Assembly: GCA_963969365.1 (NCBI GenBank)
Contig: OZ017755.1
Location: 992,001 to 1,056,000 of the forward strand
Source: Asterochloris sp. CNOR1
Taxonomy: Eukaryota > Chlorophyta > Trebouxiophyceae > Trebouxiales > Trebouxiaceae
Length of the DNA: 64,000 nucleotides
Direction: 5' to 3'
Of this stretch, positions 59,401 through 64,000 are shown piece by piece. Position 1 is the first letter of the stretch. The number at the start of each line of letters is the position of its first letter. Below the pieces are notes generated by a model. It made no database searches. It was not told the origin of the DNA and saw nothing but the letters and a program-made list of their open reading frames with translations. The position numbers and the translations under genes were made by a program.

Positions 59401-61965
59401 AGGGGTTGGGCCAGCAATCACCATGTAGGACGTGTTGCTGACCAAAGCAGCACCAGCTGCTTGATCGCGTCCTGAAGAGGCAATGCAGCCTCTGCTGAGC
59501 GTGACGCTGACGTCGTGCTGGCTGCATTGCTGGCCAAGGACCCCGCAGCCCTTCATATGAACCGCCCTAGCGGGGCATGTGTGTCCCTCAAAGAAGTCAC
59601 TGACATCACTCAAGACATGTACTGCAATGCAGGTGCACCTGAGTGGCAGCAGGTGATATGATCTGCAGCGCCTGGCTGGTTGCACTCCTCCAAACAAAGA
59701 CGACACAGCGCTGCTGGGCAGATGCCAGACCAGACAGCTGATCCACTGCATGCCCATGCAAGATGCACCTGGCAGGTTTTCGTGACTCTCAACGGAAGCA
59801 TGTTGCACCTGACAGGCAGTGTCATGTCATCATATACTGTGCCATTTGGGAGCACCCCACACGTGTGCACGGCTCTCCCTCAATGGCCAGCTGCTCTCAG
59901 ACACCACCCCACCCACCCCTCTGCCGGCAATCCAGGCAGAGGCCATGCAGCCTACATGTCTATGTGACCTCACGGTTTGAGGCCAGCTAAACCCGAGCTC
60001 CACCACAGCCAACCCTCTGTTCACACACTTCATGCACAGGCCTCGCACCTCGCACGTCCTTGTGGCTCTCTGTTCGCAGCCTGCTGTGCACGTCCATGGT
60101 CAGGTCGTACAGCTGGGTCAGGCTGTCCAGAGTGCTCAACAGCATGACTACAATGCCACCCCCCTCAACTGTCTCCATGGTGCGGGCCAGCAGGTTGGGC
60201 GTCAGGGCCTCAAAATCCTGCAGTGCAGCGGGGCAAGGATCCAACAATTGATGATGCCTGCTCACACATTGCTAGGGAGTTGCTGCCCATGATGCCAGCC
60301 AGCAGCTGGGCGTCAAGGCCCTAGGTTCCTGCTGAGCAGCACACTTGCTCATGAGAAGGGGTGCTGCCGGTTGCTGGTGCCCTCCAGGTACATCTCTGGC
60401 AAATGCTGGCTGCGATTTGGGCCAGCAGATCAGGCTTTGGGGCCTGAAACCCTGCAGTGGCGCAGGCATCCTGTCCAGGTAGACTCAAAGGTGTGTTCTG
60501 GGGCAGCAGATGACTTTGGGCGCTGTGGGTGTGCAACATGACGTTCGCATGCCCGGCCTCTGCTTGTGCTGTCGTCAAGTATGGTTCAGCTTCAGTAGGG
60601 TCGCTGACATGGACCTCAAGGTCTTCCCAGGAGAGAGCTGCAGGCAGCAAGGATATGCTGGGGTAGTAGCGATAGTCTACTCTTGGGACGTGGGGCCATA
60701 CTTCCTTGGGCTTTTGAATGCCTTGCATCACTTGCATCGCCCACACCTGGAGAACGCACCTGCTGAAGGTGTTGCCCTTGTTGGCACAACGCTGCGCAGT
60801 GTGCTCCTGTGCTGTCTCGCTGCATCTTTTTCCAGCAACACAACATCAAAGCATCTGAGCGCCTCACCTGGAGGACACACATGCCGAAGGTGTTGCCCAG
60901 CACCTTGTGGGTGTCGTGGTAGTAGCAGTAGCGGATGTTGGTGGAGGCGACAAACAGCGAGAAGGGGTCCTCCTGTTCAGGGTCCAACAGGCCACGCTGC
61001 ATCATTTTTTTGATCTGGCGCATGCGCTTCTTGCGGTGGCTGCAGGCAACATGCAAGTCGTGAATAGCTGCGGGCAGCACCAAAGCCTGGGGTTGCTGGT
61101 GCAGCAGGCGATGGCTGCAGGCAATGTTGGCGCATGCATTTGCCATGGCCGCAGGCAGCGATGCGTGGTGGGCGGCTGCTGGCAGCAGTAGAGACTAAGG
61201 TTGCTGTCCGCAGGCACCGGCAAGCGACAGGCTGGGCCACAACGATTTGACAGCACCAGGCACTGCATGCTGATCTGAATTACATGCTTCTTGCAGTGGC
61301 CTCAGCCAAAGACTGAGTCAGTCACAGAGGCCAGCTGGAGCAAGCGAGCTCTGCTGGCCGGCTGGATCCCCGTGCAGGTACCCTGCAACTGCCCAGGGAA
61401 GAGGGAGTTGCATGCAGGATGTGACTTGCAGGTTTGAGCTGCTGCCTGCTGGTGTGGTGCCGCTGCCTGGAGTGTTGAGACACACCAATGTATCCCACCT
61501 GCTGAAGTGCAGGTCCTTCTTGTAGCACCACAGTACAGATGGCCTGGCCTTCACAACCGTCTTGGACAGCATGTAATGAAGGTTGACAACCTACATAACT
61601 GAGCAGGAATATCAGGTTGCCAGACACTTCATCTGTGCATCAGGCCAGCACACACATTGGCGCAAGAGGCATGCTGCACCCAGGAATTGCCTTCTGGGCC
61701 TGCCATGAGCAGATAGCAGCAAAAGCTTCCCGGCCACTGTTGCAAATTATCAGGGCAGTGGCCCAGCACTTCTGAGGGCACACCATTGGCAATAAGAGGT
61801 CAGGACAGCGCCTGCCCCAGTCAGAATGCAAGCCAAGGCCTGCAGTGCTGGACCAGTCACCTGGTCCCGCCCCTTGTCGCCAACAATGACAAACAGCGAC
61901 CGCTGGCGCAGCTTTACGCAATTCTCCACCAGGGTCCTGATGCGGTTGTCCACCTTTTTCCTCAT
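50465..61965 (-). CDS. NAT10: RNA cytidine acetyltransferase NAT10 / Kre33
   Basis: This nucleolar enzyme makes N4-acetylcytidine in 18S rRNA and tRNA, using acetyl-CoA and ATP. Exons, in transcript order: 61965-61861, 61590-61499, 61039-60868, 60217-60049, 59396-59185, 58531-58400, 57888-57661, 57226-57023, 56617-56526, 55962-55809, 55429-55289, 55007-54906, 54723-54611, 53992-53780, 53427-53267, 52261-52005, 51765-51556, 51228-51094 and 50737-50465. They total 3,165 nt (1054 aa; human 1025), all in phase. Order of domains: N-terminal MRKKVDNRIRTLVEN and KARPSVLWCYKK; helicase with Walker A ARGRGKSAALGLA (split by an intron after Lys) and DEAAAIPLP; GNAT fold RIVRIAVHPELSRAGYGTRTVELL; C-terminal FGLTQELYNFWHRSGF and AYDLKRLQ. 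The protein ends in a Lys-rich tail typical of nucleolar proteins. Several introns contain exon-edge copies. Confidence 0.96.
54030..54420 (-). repeat. Four decayed copies of a NAT10 exon start in its upstream intron
   Basis: The real edge at 53958-54000 reads, on the plus strand, TACCGCCGCAGCAGCTCCAC followed by GGTACGAGTGCCATACCTGA. Related blocks occur at about 54059-54090 (CCGCGCCGCAGCAGCTCCAC), 54172-54200 (CACCGCAGCAGCTCCACTGT), 54285-54315 (ATACGCTGCAGCACCTCCAC) and 54385-54420 (CCGCTCCACAGTGTGGGTGC, then CTACCTGAGAG). Each preserves part of the acceptor side. Confidence 0.85.
57950..58110 (-). repeat. Decayed copies of the NAT10 helicase exon start
   Basis: The exon starting at 57888 reads TAGCCCAGCGCGAGAGCCCC on the plus strand at 57842-57861. 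Copies follow upstream in the intron at about 57956-57990 (GCAGCCCAGCGCAAGGGCCC) and 58023-58060 (GCAGCCCAGCATGAGGGTCT). Both are preceded by a shared GCAAA(A/G)CAGTGCT block. Confidence 0.75.
58869..59140 (-). repeat. Decayed copies of a NAT10 exon end and donor in the following intron
   Basis: The exon ending at 59185 shows on the plus strand TCCTCCAGCGATGAAGCC and then CTTTCAGCTCAGCAGCAG. Copies occur at about 59085-59130 (TCCTCCAGAACGGCAGCC then TTCAGCTCAGCAGCAG), near 58965-59015, and near 58869-58917. Confidence 0.75.
60285..60465 (-). repeat. Decayed copies of a NAT10 exon start in the upstream intron
   Basis: The exon starting at 60217 reads GCCAGCAGGTTGGGCGTCAG on the plus strand at 60186-60205. 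Copies lie at about 60296-60330 (GCCAGCAGCTGGGCGTCAAG) and at 60415-60465 (TTGGGCCAGCAGATCAGGCT, then CCTGCAGTG). Confidence 0.75.
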
Positions 61966-62690
61966 GTTGGTACTGAGGCTTCTTCTGGCTGGGCTATTCC
62001 AGGGGGGGTGCTTGGCAGAACCGTATCTAACCTGGAAGGGAGAGAGGCTCCAGGTGAAATGGCTGTGTCCTGCTGGTGATGCACCAGTCTGGCGGCTATG
62101 CTGATGTACCCAGCTGGGCACGTGATGGTGGTGCAAAGGACGACAGCAACAACAGCTGACTTCAAAGCAGACTGCTTGCCTGTCTGCTTGCTTGGGCACC
62201 CCAAGCCTCCCTTTTTGAGAGCAGGTGCAGATGCTCACAGAACTGGCTGACGGCTCAAGTCTATTTGTGCTGAGCCTGCAGGTGTCAGCTGCTTCGGGTG
62301 TCTGGTTTTGCAGGCTTGCCAATTCAATGTCTTCCTCAGCACACTGGGATCTCCCACGCCACTGCTGCATTGGCTGAAGACCAAATAGACTTCCACACAC
62401 AGGCTGGTTTCGGATTGAGAAATGCCCACATGGTGCCCAGATCGCTGCAAGGAGCCCAGATGGCCTTGCTTGTGGACTTTGACCTGAGCAAGAAGCAGAA
62501 GAAGAAGAAGGTCAAGCTCGCACTGCGATAGTGCTCGAGCTGATCCCGTAGCAGCTTTTCTCAGCACCCTGTTACCACGGTGGGCTTGGCCGGAACCTTT
62601 CTTGACATGGGCCCATGCGGGGTCACAGCTGGGCCCTGAAAGCCCTGCAGACACTCGCCTGCCGGGCCAGCAATAGGCTACTAGCCTGAC
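61966..62690. promoter_or_regulatory. Divergent intergenic region between NAT10 and ADNT1
   Basis: About 0.73 kb separates the NAT10 start (minus) from the carrier start (plus), so both promoters should lie here. I see no core element I can defend. A plus-strand open frame at 62298-62531 ends in a Lys-rich stretch but has no supporting homology. Confidence 0.4.
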
Positions 62691-64000
62691 ATGAGTCAGC
62701 AGGCTCCAGATAACAAAGATAGTGCAAATCAGCTCCCCTCAACAAGTGCACCCAGTGGTTCTAAGAGCCTGTCATGGTCCAGCATCGGCAAATCCCTTGT
62801 AGCAGGCGGCTTCGCTGGAGGCCTGTGAGTCCCTTTCTGCCCACTTGCTGACCTGCATGGCCCAGTGTTGCATGGGGTTTCTGCTGCGGCAAGGGCCTGA
62901 ACCTGTGCTGCATTGCTTGAGCCACCACAGAAGACTATGCTGGTGCCTCACAGCTGGCTTCCAGGTCACTTACTCTGCCCTGCAGCCCGTGTCAGCAGCA
63001 CTTCACTGATCGTGTTCTCGTGTGCAGATCGCGGACAGCTGTGGCCCCTCTGGAGCGTCTGAAGATCCTGATGCAGGTCCAGGGAAATGCCAAGGTCTAC
63101 ACTGGCGTCTGGCAGGTGCGCGCTGTGCTGAAGGCAGGGCTGCCATTCTGCTTATGGCATCCCATCGTGCTTCATGTCACTCCCTGGCCTCCTAGGGCTT
63201 GGCGCATGGCTGCAAGGACGCTGTTATGTACATTGGCAGCAGGAACAGCTGCAGGCGCCTCTGACACACACTGCATGAATGCTGTCAAACCCTCAGCGCT
63301 AGCCCTGAGGTCCTTCCAGAGGGGCACTGAGGCATTGCAGCAGCTGCTTGTGCAAGAGTTGCTGGTCAGGTGTGCTTGCTGACCACACTCAAGCTCTAGT
63401 CTGAGTGTCTTGTGCCACACATCCCTGCTCAGTGCATGGCTCTGGGACTGGGTGTCCTGTGCAATGCCGCGGTGCCTTCACGCCTGAATTTGGCGGCTGG
63501 GCAGGCCAGCACTGCTTGCATCCACCTGCTGCGGCCAGCCAAGCTGTCAGCCACACGTCTCCCTGCTGCCTGCAGGGACTTGTCATCATGGGGAAGCGGG
63601 ATGGCCTGCGGGGCATGTTCAAAGGCAACGGCACCAACTGCGTGCGCATCATACCCAACTCAGCAGTGAAGTTCATGACCTACGAGCAGCTCAGCAGGTA
63701 GGGTCTGCAGTGCACATCTGCAAACAAGCGCTTCAATGCCTGTTTCCACTGCACTCAGCAGTTGACATTGTGACCCACGGCCCAGCTCAGCAGGAGCTCG
63801 GATGGAGTGATGTGGCTGCATTGGCATGCGGTTGGACTCAGCAACAACCTGCGCACTGCCCAGAAGACGTGCATGGCAGCGCACCACCCGGTGGCTTCCT
63901 CTCAGGCGTCACAGAGTCTGTAGAGACTACAATTGCACCAGCAGCTTGGCAGTTGCACAGCAGTGGTTGTCCAGGAGGTCTGGGCAGCATCTCATGCTCT
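62691..64000 (+). CDS. ADNT1: Mitochondrial adenine nucleotide carrier, ADNT1-like, 3' truncated by window end
   Basis: This mitochondrial carrier (SLC25 family) most resembles plant ADNT1, which exchanges ATP with AMP across the inner membrane. Three exons are visible: 62691-62824, 63028-63115 and 63576-63697, in phase, covering about 114 residues. A polar N-terminal lead of about 33 residues precedes SLVAGGFAGGLSRTAVAPLERLKILMQVQ. That stretch contains the first PxExxK carrier signature. The third exon has GLRGMFKGNGTNCVRIIPNSAVKFMTYEQLS, a close match to the plant carrier consensus for the loop and second helix. Repeats two and three lie past 64000. CoA or phosphoadenosine carriers are close relatives, so the substrate is inferred. 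Confidence 0.85.

Noticed and set aside
62298-62531. Plus-strand open frame ending in a Lys-rich KKQKKKK stretch
   Set aside because: No family resemblance, no clear start, and it lies in the divergent promoter region of NAT10 and ADNT1.

Overview
This window reads as nuclear DNA of a green alga (Chlorophyta), and a trebouxiophyte-like lineage is my guess. The reasons are: small exons split by many GT-AG and some GC-AG introns with TGCAG acceptors; GC-rich, CAG/CTG-rich coding sequence; and plant or algal family genes, namely the carotenoid P450 CYP97B, a SHAQK-type MYB factor, a plastid RimP, the plant mitochondrial adenylate carrier ADNT1, and a desiccation-related ferritin-like protein. 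There are no operons, Shine-Dalgarno sites or CRISPR. I assembled gene models by hand from open frames, splice sites and phase. Models described as closing have exon lengths that sum to a multiple of three from start to stop.

Layout. 1-7019: minus-strand exons of a very large Gln/Ser/Ala-rich protein I cannot name, partial at both ends. 7020-8846: no gene seen. 8847-15552 (-): CYP97B, 10 exons, 586 aa. 16411-21422 (+): one-repeat MYB factor, 10 exons, 650 aa. 21905-24418 (+): plastid RimP-like ribosome maturation factor, 8 exons, 298 aa. 24419-26656: convergent spacer with a tRNA-Cys(GCA)-like locus. 26657-28299 (-): small dual-specificity phosphatase, 191 aa. 28651-29439 (-): C-terminal exons of an unrecognised protein. 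30040-36632 (+): ZW10/MIP1, 14 exons, 743 aa. 36893-37500 (-) and 39429-40033 (-): two small Cys-rich proteins flanking a TMEM205-like membrane protein (to 39307, +). 40351-46019 (-): PepD-type M20 dipeptidase, 14 exons, 561 aa. 46459-50121 (-): secreted desiccation-related protein, 12 exons, 481 aa. 50465-61965 (-): NAT10/Kre33 RNA cytidine acetyltransferase, 19 exons, 1054 aa. 62691-end (+): first exons of ADNT1.

The genes are independent housekeeping or stress genes and do not form one pathway. The strongest unexplained signal is in the introns. In CYP97B, ZW10, PepD and NAT10, many long introns contain several decayed tandem copies of the adjacent exon edge, including its splice site (called exon echoes here). 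These introns look as if they grew by tandem duplication of segments spanning a splice junction. A second signal is that about 7 of 96 modelled introns start with GC instead of GT.
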